A DNA stretch of 64,000 nt from Fragum whitleyi (GCA_948146395.1 OX411552.1:49404258-49468257); one strand, 5' to 3'; shown: positions 44,201-54,962, counted from the first letter of the stretch. Made by a program: numbers and translations. Notes: generated by a model from the letters alone, not told the origin.

Positions 44201-45896
44201 GGCGGATTCGTTGACCCTGGATTTGGATTAGGATTTGACGGATTTTACCCATATGGTATGTAAAATGATTGTACTTCGTCATTTTTGCTAAGGATCTCTG
44301 AAAACTGTATTTGATGTGCTTCCAAATCTTCGTCTCAAGTCAATGACTTAAGCTGTAGTCACAAGCATTGTATGCAGTAAACCAAATCGATCTTAATTCA
44401 CTCAGATACTCTTCATTAGTAAAAGAGTCTGTGCGTGACATTTCCCAAAAATTCAAATGTGAGTTAGGAGTGAGGACGACACAAATGTAATAAGAATAAA
44501 TGCTGGCCGCTTGAGGACCGATTAAGACCGTGTCTATCAATATAATGCAAAGTGAAGACTTTAATCAGACTGGCTGTCCAGAAGTTTTGCTTTGCGCACA
44601 TGGAAAATTGTTGGAAATGTCAGGCATAGGCTCAAATACTATTAAAATTATGATGGGTTCTGGAAAACGTTTTCTTTTCTTTTTGTTTTGTTTTAATTCC
44701 TGACTATGAATGGCCAAACAACCGATTTGATTGAGCGGATAATTCAATTGGCTTCTTCGATTTGCAAATAATACCGGAGATTGGTCAAAAACGACCAATG
44801 GACGCTTTCAATAAGAAATTAAGTGACCGATCAATTCAGTAATGTGTATTCACGTGGATTTTTTTCAGATAACTTTGGACTTGGCGGAGGCGGTTTCGTG
44901 GATCCCGGCTTTGTTGGAGGCTTCAACGGTATTGTAGGAGGGGTCGGGGGTTTAAATCAAGGGTTCGTCGGTGGAGGCGGATTTGGAGGCGGATTAGGCG
45001 GAGCCGGGTACTGTACGTGTTCACTTTCATGTCACGTGATATCTGTTAGGAGTTATGAACTAGTTTGAAGTTGTTTCAAATGTCGTAACTACAGCTTGAG
45101 AATCTGTAATCACAGGGTCCGACTTCTCAGCCAACGAAAATGGTTTAGCTATCTTCATTTAAACTCTTCTCATTAAATTAAAAAAGTTAAATTGAAGATC
45201 GTTTTTTAATTCCATACTACTTGGAATACTCATAATCATTTGAAAATGGTTTAGGTCGAGATAACAAATGAGACTAAAAGTCTCATTTGAATGTTTCTAT
45301 TTCACTAATTCGAGTTTCGAGAAAGGGTCAATATTTCCACAGTACATCAGCCCCTACCTTTAATATGAAATGAAATATTTACTTTAGAATAGTAAAATGA
45401 TTTGATTGATTGAAGCTTGCAATAAAAAAAATAAGGATATTTGAACATTTATTGCACTAATAGACTCGAACCCAGCGCGAAGACGGGGTATTTAGTTCGT
45501 AACCAGCACGAAGACAGGAGTATTTAGACCCGCACATAGCGCAAAAACAGGGGTATTTAGACTCGCAACCAGCGCGAAGACGGAGGTATTTTGCCATATC
45601 GAGGGTTTAGTACAGTATTGCGTTGAACCCTCGATATCTATGCTAAAGGCTTACATGTTTGAGTGAGTGATCGATTTTAGATTGAAATATTAGGAGGTAA
45701 TGGTTTCTCGGGCCCCACTTGTGCATTAATAGCTGGCTTATATCGTGGTAGAAATCGGATAGTTGCTACTTTGCATTACATGCGCTTTCAGAGGAATAAC
45801 CTACCCACGGTATTTGATATTACCTTATTAACTTTTTATTATTTTAATGAAAATGAATCTTTTGTTTTTATTACAGCACAGGGATACGTAATTTAA
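40706..45896 (+). CDS. Secreted Gly/Pro block structural protein (four coding exons, complete, 329 aa)
   Basis: Exons 40706-41114, 43839-44255, 44869-45012 and 45877-45896 total 990 nt; all three introns are phase 1. Residues 1-21 are a signal peptide (MIRLLPLLGICLLALTSHVG plus G). The mature chain runs in blocks: FGGGFGKFGGG-type Gly/Phe/Lys repeats (about 22-66), a Pro/Val/Ile block (about 67-136, with runs such as PPPPPPPPPPPPP and VPVPVVPVPV), a second GGGFGKF block after GRKKYGGKGK, then FVDPGF-type repeats (about eight exact or variant units), ending GGAGYSQGYVI. The mature chain has no Cys and no membrane segment. Composition and layout fit an extracellular matrix protein such as a bivalve shell, ligament or periostracum component; the tissue is unknown. 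It is complete from ATG to TAA. Confidence 0.88.
41169..41262. repeat. Inverted repeat around a poly-T run
   Basis: AGGAGGAGTTATATG (41169-41184) and CATATAACTCCTCCC (about 41247-41262) are exact inverses. Between them is a unique stretch and a run of about 30 T (41217-41246). It lies 55 bp after the splice donor at 41115 and could bring the T run close to the donor in RNA. Confidence 0.8.
41311..42692. mobile_element. TIR element with repeated GGGGCAAAGTGTTACA motifs
   Basis: Ends TAGGGGAGACCGGGGCAAAG and its inverse (CTCTGCCCCGGTCTCCCCTA). The 16-base motif recurs at about 41520 and 41542 in forward orientation, and inverted at 42283, 42306, 42650 and 42665. Length about 1.38 kb with no convincing transposase, so non-autonomous. 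It lies in the large intron of the Gly/Pro-rich gene. Confidence 0.85.
43036..43185. mobile_element. Foldback element, family L
   Basis: AAGATCGTTTAG, TTTCGTTTCATGA and ACAAAAGCT pair with AGCTTTTGT, TCATGAAATGAAA and CAAACGATCTTA around TTTTCGCGGGTGGCGAAAAT. Single copy in the window, in the same intron. Confidence 0.8.
43839..44255 (+). CDS. Gly/Pro-rich protein, FVDPGF repeat exon
   Basis: Acceptor TTCGTCATTTAG and donor GTATGT. Encodes the second Gly/Phe/Lys block and then the GFVDPGFGG repeats. The last three units (44150-44225) are 27-bp near-direct repeats. Ends DGFYPY plus one base. Confidence 0.9.
44425..44633. mobile_element. MITE family B copy
   Basis: Left GAGTCTGTGCGTGACATTTC and inverted right GAGCCTATGCCTGACATTTC. 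It lies between exons 43839-44255 and 44869-45012. Confidence 0.75.
44869..45012 (+). CDS. Gly/Pro-rich protein, third coding exon
   Basis: Acceptor GGATTTTTTTCAG and donor GTACGT. Encodes DNFGLGGGGFVDPGFVGGFN and onward to GGLGGAGY. Length 144 nt and phase 1-1, so it could be skipped without a frameshift. Confidence 0.87.
45464..45592. repeat. Minisatellite, about 33-bp units
   Basis: Four units of ACCAGCGCGAAGACGGGGTA-type sequence ending TTTAG (A/G)C(T/C)CG. It is followed at once by a 45-bp palindrome (45597-45642, ATATCGAGGGTTTAGT and AACCCTCGATAT). Confidence 0.85.
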
Positions 45897-45924
45897 ACGG
45901 CAGAGAGTTGACCATACATTAGAG
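45877..45924 (+). CDS. Gly/Pro-rich protein, last coding exon with spliced 3' UTR
   Basis: Acceptor GTTTTTATTACAG. Only 20 coding bases (SQGYVI then TAA at 45894-45896), then 28 bp of UTR to a consensus donor GTAAGG at 45925. The frame from 45012 agrees. Confidence 0.8.
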
Positions 45925-46708
45925 GTAAGGATTCACGTCATATGTTCTGGATAGCTTTGGGTTCGCTGACGTAAAAAGAACCTTGCTTTAATTTAAAACG
46001 AGTTGTAAGGGGAAAGCATTTACTCGACCCTTTCCTTTTTGAAACAGCCCCAAGAGAACGTAAAAAATTACGTCTGAGAAAATTCTACCTTACAATTTAT
46101 ATGCACACAGCTACGACAAATACTTCTTCCTAAACATTTCACATGAAAATTTTAAATACTTCAGCATATTAATCAAAAGGAACATAATATTATCTTTCGT
46201 TATATTAGGCCATTTATTTATTAACTCACAATCTATCATTAAGAAGTACTGAGCAAATAAGTAAAGGCAATTATTGTTTAATAATGGGAAAATATAGTAA
46301 AATGTGATTTCAATATATCTTTATATCAATTAAAACTTTTCATAAGAGCCAAAGAAATATTAATCTTACTGAATTTCACATAGTTTTGTAATGCTACAAT
46401 ATTTTTGAAAATATTGCCACATGTTTAGGCCTATTCATTGCGTGATTTCTAATCTAGGCGGAAGTAGCGGTTTTCTTATTTTCTAGTAAACAGCATGATC
46501 ATTATTTTTACCACAGGCTATTTGAACTTTGATAATCAAGTGACATGACTTTCACTAGGATATCGTGGACTATTTTACCATTTTATGTTTATTTCCTTAA
46601 TTGATTTTATATTAGAATTAATCATGTTTTATATTGATGTCTTATAATTTAAAAATGGTTCGAGCGAGTTAACAAGTTGAATATAATTGTTGCAACAAAG
46701 ATAAATTT

Positions 46709-46968
46709 GAGACACGTCATGCGAAAAGGAACCATCTGGGAAGTGCGTAAAGTGTCGACCCAGTCAGACTGCACGGATTGCGCAGACTTACGAGAGTCGA
46801 AACTTTTCGCACTTTACTTATTTACTTAATCTAGAATAACCAATCTACCCTCACGTAAAAGAATTTTTGCAGTGAGACCTCTATTTGGCCTGTTCTAGAA
46901 CCAATCTCTTTTTTCAAATATTTATTTTACGAAGTTCCAAAATGGTCCCTTTTCGCAATACGGGTCAC
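46709..46968. mobile_element. MITE family A copy
   Basis: Left GACACGTCATGCGAAAAGGA and inverted right GTGACCCGTATTGCGAAAAG. Body GTCGACCCAGTCAGACTGCA. In the presumed 3' UTR intron of the Gly/Pro-rich gene. Confidence 0.85.
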
Positions 46969-47332
46969 ATTTTAAAAAAATCAAGAATTATTAAAGTACA
47001 TGTTACTATCCGATATGAAATAGAAATCTTTTTTGGATTGATATGTACAACAGCCGAAAGTGAAAATTCATAAACAATTTTGACTCCGGTTTAAGTACTG
47101 TAAATCGGATAAATTTCGCGTCGTTTTTCTCGCGCCTTCGGGTATTACACGAGTATTGGTGAGTTCAATATTTTGATGTCCCAGTAAAAATTAGTAGCGG
47201 ACCTTTTAGCACAGGGGTGTAGATTTGATCTTTGTTTCTTTATGATATAATATTGACAATATTCTTGATTTCGCCTCTTCAATCATTCGCAAATATCAGC
47301 GAAAAAGTAAAATAATCATTTTCATTAATAAA

Positions 47333-47590
47333 CAAGATGTGTTTTTGAAACACGAATGCCCCCAAAACGGCATTTCTTTAAAAGAAATTTGACCTTAAAA
47401 GATGACCTTGACGTTGTTGCATGATTTCGATCTATCATCATACCAAATATGAGCATTGTAACTTGAATAGCCTTGAAAATATTGGCAATGTTATGTTGTT
47501 GCTGTTTTTGGGTTAAGTTTTTCAAACAGACAGACCGACCAACGGACGGAAGGACAGACGCATGGACAAACGGACGACGGTAAAATATGC
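47333..47590 (-). repeat. TGCCCC / ACACAT pearl-like repeat, reduced copy (minus)
   Basis: Begins AACAAGATGTGTTTTTGAAACACGAATGCCCCC, which contains the family's end hairpin. Then come one diverged unit (GACCTTAAAAGATGACCTTG) and a GACGGAAGGACAGACG run, ending at AAAATATGCCCC. This is a one-unit version of the element at 17571-18195, inverted. Confidence 0.75.
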
Positions 47591-47724
47591 CCCTGATTAA
47601 TTATGACTACCAATAATGACGTTCATCAATGCTGTTAAATTTGTTAATACTAGAAATTTCGGCAATGTTTTTTATTCAGCACGACAAGAGTTAATAATCA
47701 TGTTTTTTTTTTTGTTTATTTCAG

Positions 47725-47935
47725 TGCTTCTAGGACGGTTTGTCGAGAGTTTTTCCTTTCTTACAACATAAACATGTGCTGCGCTGTGATTTTCCTCTTT
47801 TATATGTCTTTTGCCTAATGATTGTACAGTTCAATTGTTTTGTCATTATAATGCTTCTATTAAGAAAAATCTAAACTGTTTAAATGATTGTAAAATGAAA
47901 TCATTGTTTGCTATTAAAAAAATAACGTGACCCAA
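47725..47935 (+). other. Candidate 3' UTR exon of the Gly/Pro-rich gene
   Basis: Strong acceptor (poly-T then GTTTATTTCAG, ending 47724) and an ATTAAA variant poly(A) signal near 47912 followed by an A run. Linked to the donor at 45925 by inference. Confidence 0.45.
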
Positions 47936-48043
47936 TAAGTTGCCGTTTGTTTGGTTTTAACTCTCTCATTTGAAAACAACTGAAAATCTCTCAAAAGTGA
48001 AATTAATACCTCTAAATTCTTCCACCAAGGCATTTCACTATAT

Positions 48044-48357
48044 GGGCATTTGCGTGACATTTCGAACAAATTCGACCGTGTGCAAAGAAAAGCCTCTTGC
48101 CAACCTGTGCATCCGGCCAGTTTGATCAGAGTCTTCACCGTGTAATCAGTATAAAGCTGTCGACATAAAGAATCCTTAGATCAACATATAGATAGCTTAA
48201 CGCAAAACAGTTGTAACTGCCTAAAAATATATAGGCAGTTACAACTGTTTCGCACTAAGTCATCGATATTCTAAATTAAATGCACTAGCAGCCTGTCCAA
48301 CCATGTGAATTTTCTCGCTGCATGCACATCTTAAATTGTTGTAAATGTCACAGGCTT
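48044..48357. mobile_element. MITE family B copy with nested hairpin G
   Basis: Left GGGCATTTGCGTGACATTTC and right TAAATGTCACAGGCT. The body word CCTGTGCATCCGGCCAGTTT is present. The hairpin at 48187-48262 interrupts it. Confidence 0.7.
48187..48262. repeat. Palindromic hairpin element, family G
   Basis: GCAAAACAGTTGTAACTGCC pairs with GGCAGTTACAACTGTTTCGC around TAAAAATATATA. It is inserted within a MITE-B copy. Confidence 0.85.
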
Positions 48358-48389
48358 CTATAGTATGGCGCACAGGCTTAATAATATAT

Positions 48390-48951
48390 GAGCCTGCGCG
48401 TGACCTTTCCAACAATTTCACATGTGCGTCCGCACAGTCTCTGGTCAGCCTGTGCGTCCGCACAGTCTATCCAGAGTCTTTGCTATGTACTCTGTAGATA
48501 GATAAGACCTTTATCCCTCTTCTGATGCAGACCGTTATGCTCTATTGCATACCGTGGTTCTCAAAGGTTTGCAAGGCTATTGTCCATCACGCACTCAGTC
48601 GCGAATTGAGAGAAGTTCGGGGTTCGAACGACCCCCCACCTCCTATCTATCCAAATTTCTTCATTAAAGTTGACAAATTCAAACAAAATTTTGTAACACA
48701 AGAAAGTCGACCCCTGTTTGTAGTGTCCGAATCACAGGAATTTCAAATTCTACAAATAGAGCGATATATACAGGCTGTAATGTACATGTACAGAACTTCC
48801 GCAATTAGTCTCAAAGTATCCCTATCTATATAGATAGATAAACTATGGGCTTAATAACTCGAATTCTAGGCAGACATCGAGCACCCTTTATAGAGACCAT
48901 TGGTCCGCCGCTGGCACCAATAAAATTGTTGACAATGTCACAAACAGGCTC
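48390..48951. mobile_element. MITE family B copy enlarged by insertion
   Basis: Left GAGCCTGCGCGTGACCTTTC and inverted right GAGCCTGTTTGTGACATTGT. The 562-bp length, against about 240 normally, is explained by inserted sequence around 48540-48840, which includes a B-box-like GGGGTTCGAACGACC (48619-48633) suggestive of a SINE. Confidence 0.65.
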
Positions 48952-48959
48952 ATATAGTA

Positions 48960-49630
48960 TGGCCCCGAATGCCTCGCCCAATTACAAATATAAGATAATC
49001 GGACGTTCTGCGGGAATTCTTACAATTATCTTTTTTTTTTCATTTTTTTTTAAAACTCTTGATGACCTCTTCCAAATTCTTTTTTTTTTTCTTTTTTCTG
49101 TCAAAAAAGTTTTCTACGGACTTTACAGAAACAACTTTTCGCAACGTGGCGTATGAAGTGTTCAAATGTCCGAGGGACTATCTCTATCCAACAGAAAAAA
49201 GGAAATTAAACTATACTCAAATGTGAAGGACATTGTATAGAAGAAAGTGATTTAATGATATAAACATCTACATTCAAAACATATTACAATAAAAGAGGTG
49301 TAACAATACACGAGTGAAACAAAAATAACTTTGGTTATCAAAATGATGCAAATGCATTTAAAATTGACCAGCAATTTCTTCATTCCCGATTGTTTTCTAC
49401 CAATAAAGACAAATATTTGTGAACCACTATTCACTTTGTAATTGTTTTCTGAGAAGTCTTCCAATTTGTTTTCACAATTTTACCAAATATGAAAATATAT
49501 ACATGTAGTCAAATAATAGCCAATTTCTTAAACCAACAGAAAATTCTTTGGCGAACAAATGAAAGGTCGTCTGAAAAGTATTATAAGATTCAATTTGGTT
49601 GCAATCTATGCAAATGTTTCTGAGAAAATG
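48960..49630. other. Intergenic, no gene seen
   Basis: T-rich runs at 49031-49050 and 49080-49097. The open frames have no domain or splice support. Confidence 0.45.
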
Positions 49631-49635
49631 ATTTT

Positions 49636-50675
49636 TAGCTCCACTGGCTGAAAGCCACTGGGGCTATTGTCATGGCGTTGTGTCCGTCGTGCGTCCGTCC
49701 ATGCGTCCGTGCGTGCGGTCGTAAACTTTTTCTTTAAAAATCTTCTCCTCAGGAACTACTGGATGAATATCAACCAAACTTCACAGGAATGATCCTTGGG
49801 TGACCCTCTTTCAAAGTTGTTCAAGAAATTTTGATCAAATGAAAAACATGGATTTTATGGGCGTGGGTTATTTCCAAATATGGTAAAAAGTGAGTTTTCT
49901 CATATTCTAACCGATGGATACCAATCAAATTTTACATGAATGATCCTTGGGTGACCCTTTATCAGTCTACCAAAAATTATTGTGATCAGATGGAAAATAT
50001 GCATTTTATGGGCGGAGGTCATTTCTCTACATGTTAAATAGTGAAAACTTCAAAATCATTTTCTCAGAATCTAATTGATCGATATCAACTAAATTTTACT
50101 TGAATGATCCTTGAGTGACCCTTTATCAGTCTTTAAAAAATAATTGTGATCGGATGAAAAATATGTATTTTTTGGGCGGAGGTCATTTCTCTATTTGATA
50201 TATATTGGAAATTTTGAAAACCATTTTCTCAGAATGTAATGGACCGCCATCAACCAAATTTCACTGGAATATTACCTGAGTGACCCTTCATCAGTCTACC
50301 AAAAATTATTGTGATCAGATGAAAAATATATATTTTATGGGCGGAGGTCATTTCTCAATATGTTATATAGTGGAAACTTTGAAAATCATTTTCTCAGAAT
50401 GTAACTGATGGATATCAATCAAACTTTTTTTGGTATGATCTTTGGGTGACCCATTATCATGCAGCCAAAAAATATTTTGATTGGATGAAAAATATGTCCA
50501 TTATCGGCGGAGGTCATTTCTCTATATATTTTATATAGTTGAAACTCTGTAAATCATTTTCAACATCAGTAGAAACAAAAATATCTAGAAATCTAGTCAA
50601 AACTTTTATTTGCTTTTACAAGAATTTCAAGCCTGTGGAGCGACACAAGCCATTCATGGCTTTCTAGTTTTAATA
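49636..50675 (+). mobile_element. Pearl-like element, AGCTCCACTGG type, five units of about 165 bp
   Basis: Starts TTTAGCTCCACTGGCTGAAA (a GCCACTGG word follows), then a GTCCGTCGTGCGTCCGTCC run. Units are marked by GATCCTTGGGTGACCCT-like words at 49791, 49942, 50106, 50271 and 50437. It ends GGAGCGACACAAGCCATTCA, closing with the hairpin AGCCATTCATGGCT and then TTCTAGTTTT. Non-coding. An inverted, close copy is at 60848-61882. Confidence 0.88.
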
Positions 50676-50994
50676 TTTTCTTTATCAAATAAAGAAATTA
50701 GTTTGTCAATAAAAGCCAAATTTTTTACAATCACAATATTTCTTGTTTATTGTTTCAAATTCTGAAAAAGACCAACCAAAGGGTGGGTCTTATTTGTTGA
50801 AATTCAAATAAATCCATCATTTAGTTTCTGAGAAAATGATCTTTCTTAGTTTTCTCTACAAACCATATTGGGAAAAAACTTTGCAAATAAAAGCCATATT
50901 TTTCTTTGGATAAATGATGGTTCAAACAAGAATATCGTAGTTCATTTAGTTTCTTAGAAAATCCACAATTATACACAACAAGTGATAATTGTAT

Positions 50995-51240
50995 AACATT
51001 TATGCCCCCATTTATGCAGGTCAATGGCCTATTCCTCGGCAATTAACACAGGGCAATAACGCAAAAAATATGATTAGTAGATTTATGGTAGAGTTATACT
51101 TTTTGAGATATGCTCTGCACAAAAAAATGGTCTTTAGATGGACGGACTGGCAGACCAATCAAGCGACCAACAATTACAAAGAAATATACCCCCTCTTCTC
51201 AAAGAGGGGGGTGGGGGGAGGGGGAGTAATAATTTAAACA
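50995..51240 (+). repeat. ATGCCCCC dispersed repeat
   Basis: From TTTATGCCCCCATTTATGCA through GGGCAATAACGCAAAAAATA and ACTTTTTGAGATATGCTCTG to GGACGGACTGGCAGACC and a GAGGGGGGTGGGGGGAGGGG run. It shares its words with 12683-13030, 53640-53935 and 54410-54670. Confidence 0.65.
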
Positions 51241-51740
51241 GATTAGAATTGTTTCCTGGAATCTAATAAAGGGTCATTAAAGGATTGTTGCTGTTAAATT
51301 TGTTTCATGCTGCAGTTTCTGAGGAGATCTATAGTAAAAAGTTTACAGACGTACAGAGGAAAACCATGAAAATAGCTCACTTGGTTTTGTCCAGTGTGGC
51401 TTACTGAATCTCATGAGGGTAACTATTAAATCAACTATCACACAAATATAAAGAGGTAGAATACAAAATATAAAACGAAAAATAATTACAAAACATAAAG
51501 ATAAACCATCATAAATAACAATTACTTAATTCAAGACCCGTTTTCTTTGTTTTCCCTCATAAAGGGGAAGTACAGATACTTTTTTTATTTCATTAGTTTA
51601 ACTGACAGGATTTCTTTATCCTCGGAATTAATAAGTAAAACATGAAATAGCTTTTGCATGTAGGTTTGTTTGTTTTTATTTGTTGATTTCTATTTATTTT
51701 GTTGTATTTTAATTACTACGTATAAGCTACTATATAAAGG
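51240..51740. other. Intergenic, no gene seen
   Basis: AT-rich; nothing coding or structured noticed. Confidence 0.45.
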
Positions 51741-51778
51741 TAAAAAGTGACCTTCTGGGTAGTCTGTAAAGAGTCAAC

Positions 51779-52201
51779 TAGTGATGGGCAGATTAATCGA
51801 TTATAATCGATAATCAGTTGGTTTTGGCTTCTGATTGTGATCATCGACTAAGAAATTTCGTAATTGATAAATCGGGTCCTAACACATAAATGAAAGCCAT
51901 TATATTTTGTTTACGGAACTGACATCAGTTTGATGGCTTAGCATGAAATATGAGTAACTGCCTATGTTTATAGGCAGTTACAACTGTTTCATGCTGAGCC
52001 AAGGAGTTGGTAAATCTGCAGGATAAGTCTTTAGGTCCTGAGTTTTAACTAAACTTTCATATTCAATTTTTCAAAGGCATAATACTGGGAGTGCTGTAAT
52101 AATTTCTAAGAAAACAATTGTACAATCGACCATTAGTTGATTTACTCTTCCAACTAAAAACGGATTATCGATTGTGATTTGAAACTGACTGCCCAGCACT
52201 A
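51779..52201. mobile_element. hAT-like MITE with 8-bp target duplication
   Basis: Termini TAGTGATGGGCAG and (inverted) TAGTGCTGGGCAG, typical of hAT elements. Flanking 8-mers GAGTCAAC and GTGTCAAC match at 7 of 8 positions. Subterminal ATCGATTATAATCGATAATC and its inverse are present. Length 423 bp, no transposase. It contains the family G hairpin at 51931-52003. Confidence 0.85.
51931..52003. repeat. Palindromic hairpin element, family G
   Basis: GGCTTAGCATGAAA and AACTGCCTA pair with TAGGCAGTTA and CAACTGTTTCATGCTGAGCC. It sits inside the hAT-like MITE. Confidence 0.85.
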
Positions 52202-52499
52202 GTGTCAACCATATGTGTCATAAAGTGTTTTCAGATGGTTCATTTCTGCATAAAACATCATATTCTTATGTATCCATGATAGCATGACTCCAAGAAGATT
52301 CTATTCAATAACTAACAGTAACATTTACATAGCACAATACAAATAAGGCCCCATTAGACAATAGATAATAATAAATTAAACACTGACAAAACTTTTACAA
52401 TGGATTTGCATTTATGTGTGTGGTTCCTAGTAATTTCATGCGTGAAATGTTTGGACTTAAATCAGCCTGTAAGTCAACACAGAGAGATGGGAGTCTTCA

Positions 52500-52685
52500 A
52501 TAAATCACAAACCATGCCTAGTGTTGTCATTCAATGCTAGATTCTTCCTTGCAATATCTCATTGGAATCGTCTTTAGAAGACAATTCCAATGAGACAATG
52601 CATGAAAGAATTACTACTGTAGAAGCAACTTTAATTTTTCACTTACAGGAAAAAAGATCGTAAGATGTTTAGTAAAATAAGCCCC
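52500..52685. mobile_element. MITE family C copy
   Basis: The central palindrome TTGGAATCGTCTTTAGAAGACAATTCCAA and the right end AGATGTTTAGTAAAATAAGC CCC match 27482-27722. It lies within a decayed MITE-B copy whose right end is GTTGGAAATGTAACGCACAG at about 52786-52805. Confidence 0.78.
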
Positions 52686-52814
52686 TAGAGTCTCCGTTCT
52701 AAATCAAGGAGTACAATGTATTTTTAAGTCAATGTGCAACTGTCCAAGCAGATACATGTCTATCCATCACACACAAATTGAAATTGTTGGAAATGTAACG
52801 CACAGGCTCACTTA

Positions 52815-53635
52815 TATTAGTTTAACATATAGCTGGATAATTAAATAGAACAGACATATAAACAACATTAAAATAATAAGTCTCAATCTTAATGAATTTG
52901 AGAAAAATTGCCTATTTTGTAGACGTTTGCTAAAATCTTTTAAACCAAACAAGGGGGCAAATTTAGCCCTAGGTTGGTCATTAGAGTCCTCCTTTATGTG
53001 CCAACCATTTCTACCCATTACAGTGAAACAATATTCTGCTTTCCTCTTATTGAGAACGATTAAGCCAAAAATAGATTCCCTGTGTTGTAACAAGGAAATC
53101 ATCATGAAAATGTCTTTTCCTAAACAATGACCAGAATGTCACTATATTCAACAGGCAACTTCCTCTTAACTAAACAAATATTTTCATTGAATTTTTGAAA
53201 GATTGCACTAAAAACGGTGGCCTCTAGTGTGGCAACAAGGCAAGGTTTGACATTAATGGTGTTAAAGGATCCTGAAGATCCCAAAATATTAGGAGGGATC
53301 CTATTTCTTAAAAGCAAGAGATTCCGCAAGGATCCTTTTATATTTATAAAATTAGGATTTTTTTCAGTCAGAATGCATTTTTTTTCAAGCCAAAGTTCTA
53401 ACTTCACTTTGTCTGATACTGATCACATCTGTAAAGTTTGATTAAAATCTGCCCATTTGTTGCTGACAAAATAAGCGGATAAGCAATATACAGAAAGACA
53501 GACAGACTGACCAACCAAGAAGGTGACTCCCATTATATCCCCCAGAGTTTTTGTTTGTTTGTTTGTTTGTTTGCTTATTTTTTTGGGGGGTGGGTATAAT
53601 AAGTCTTTACTTTTCATTTCAAATTTTTTAACGTA
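52815..53635. other. Intergenic, no gene seen
   Basis: Open frames on both strands here (for example 52812-53105 minus and 52927-53130 plus) overlap each other and lack splice or domain support. A TTTG tetranucleotide run lies at 53551-53573. Confidence 0.45.
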
Positions 53636-53639
53636 TAAA

Positions 53640-53935
53640 CAAGAGATTTTGTAAAAGCAGGTCAATGGCCTATTCTTTGTCAATCAACAAAGGGCAATAA
53701 CTCAAAAAATATGATGATTAGAGTTATGGTTCTTTAGCACTGCATTTCTCCTCATTGAGATCTATCCACAAGTAAAGTTTCGTGATTCTAGCTTGCATAC
53801 TTTTTGAGATATACTATGGACAAAAAGAAAACAGTCTACGGATGGAAGGACAAGTGCAAAGCAATTATGCCCACCTTCAAAGAGAAGGGGGTAAACCCTC
53901 TTCTTCAAAGGGGGGCATAATTTAGAAAGGGCTCC
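53640..53935 (+). repeat. ATGCCCCC dispersed repeat
   Basis: GGTCAATGGCCTATTCTTTG, GGGCAATAACTCAAAAAATA, ACTTTTTGAGATATACTATG and AAAGGGGGGCATAAT in the same order as 50995-51240. Confidence 0.65.
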
Positions 53936-54409
53936 CTGATTATCCAGTGGGTTCCTCAAGGTTACAAATACGGATTTCTTTGGGATCCACTGAAAAACAG
54001 TAAGTTTCGACTTGGGCTAGGAAATCATCATTAATGACATTTTCTTGTGACATTGGTCATAAGTAAGACCAGTTTAAAATTACACAGTTAAAAATAAGTT
54101 TGATCAAAATTTTCACACAACATTATCTTTGACAACATCTATATAAGCGGGTGGTGGCACAGCTGGTGAACTATTCTGATTTACTGTCGAGTATTCTACA
54201 TGTCTGTGTCCATCCTGAATGGCCCCCTTACAGCCTACAAATGAAATAAGGGGACTTAACTAGAGTTGATTTACACTGGATGTGATGGTCAGCAATAAGG
54301 GGTACTAGTGAATAATCATGGGTTGTTGATTGGTTGAAACTAGGAATAAGACAAGAATCCAGTCACATCAGTATTTTGCACTTGTTTGTATTATTTCTAT
54401 TATTACAAG

Positions 54410-54670
54410 AGCCATGTCGGACTTTGCCATTCCCCGCCATCAAAGCTTGATAGTAAACTGAAGCTTAATCAAAGGGCAATAACTCCAAAATTATGCAAGC
54501 AAGAGTTGTAGTTCTTGTGCACTGCACTTCTCAACCATGAGATCTATTCGCCTATAAAGTTTCATGTTTATAGCTTTAGTACTTAAGGAGATAAGCTTCA
54601 GACAAGCTTAGTGACAGAATGACAGATGGAGACCATTACTGTATCCCCTTCGCTACACGGTGGGGGATGA
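54410..54670 (+). repeat. ATGCCCCC-family dispersed repeat, GCCATG start variant
   Basis: AAGGGCAATAACTCCAAAAT, CTTGTGCACTGCACTTCTCA, GAGATCTATTCGCCTATAAA and AAAGTTTCATGTTTATAGCT recur in order with the other family copies. It ends at a CGGTGGGGGA run. Confidence 0.6.
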
Positions 54671-54673
54671 TAG

Positions 54674-54962
54674 GTGACCCATCACAAAAAGGGATCATCT
54701 TGGATGTCTGATGTGCAGACTGACCAGGACTGATTCTTTTCAATAAGCTCATTTTTTAATCTAGAATGATCATTCTTCTCCAGGGGTCAGGGCAATACTA
54801 ATGTTGGTGCCTATAAATATAAAGGCACTTTGTTAATGCCAATTAATATATAGGCACTTACAATAGTATTGTGCTGATCCCTTGATCTGCGAGGTCAAAT
54901 CCCTTTTCAAAATCTTTACATAATAGAAATTCTGATTGCTTCCTTTTTGAACAACAGGTCAC
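54674..54962. mobile_element. MITE family A copy with nested hairpin G
   Basis: Left GTGACCCATCACAAAAAGGG and inverted right GTGACCTGTTGTTCAAAAAG. A family G hairpin occupies about 54803-54893. Confidence 0.78.
54803..54893. repeat. Palindromic hairpin element, family G
   Basis: CAATACTAATGTTGGTGCCTATA and TATAGGCACTTACAATAGTATTG are imperfect inverses. An extra AAGGCACTTTGTTAATGCC sits in the loop. Confidence 0.75.

Larger units (their letters stand above)
51747..52259. mobile_element. MITE family A copy split by a hAT-like MITE
   Basis: Left GTGACCTTCTGGGTAGTCTG (decayed end) and right GTTTTCAGATGGTTCATTTC fit family A. The two halves meet at GAGTCAAC / GTGTCAAC on either side of the insertion at 51779-52201. 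Confidence 0.65.

Noticed and set aside
43831..44282. Minus-strand Pro-rich and plus-strand Leu/Asp/Ser-rich open frames
   Set aside because: Alternative-frame shadows of the FVDPGF exon, whose frame is fixed by splice phase on both sides.
52812..53130. Overlapping open frames on both strands
   Set aside because: They overlap each other, have no domain, and lack plausible splice partners.
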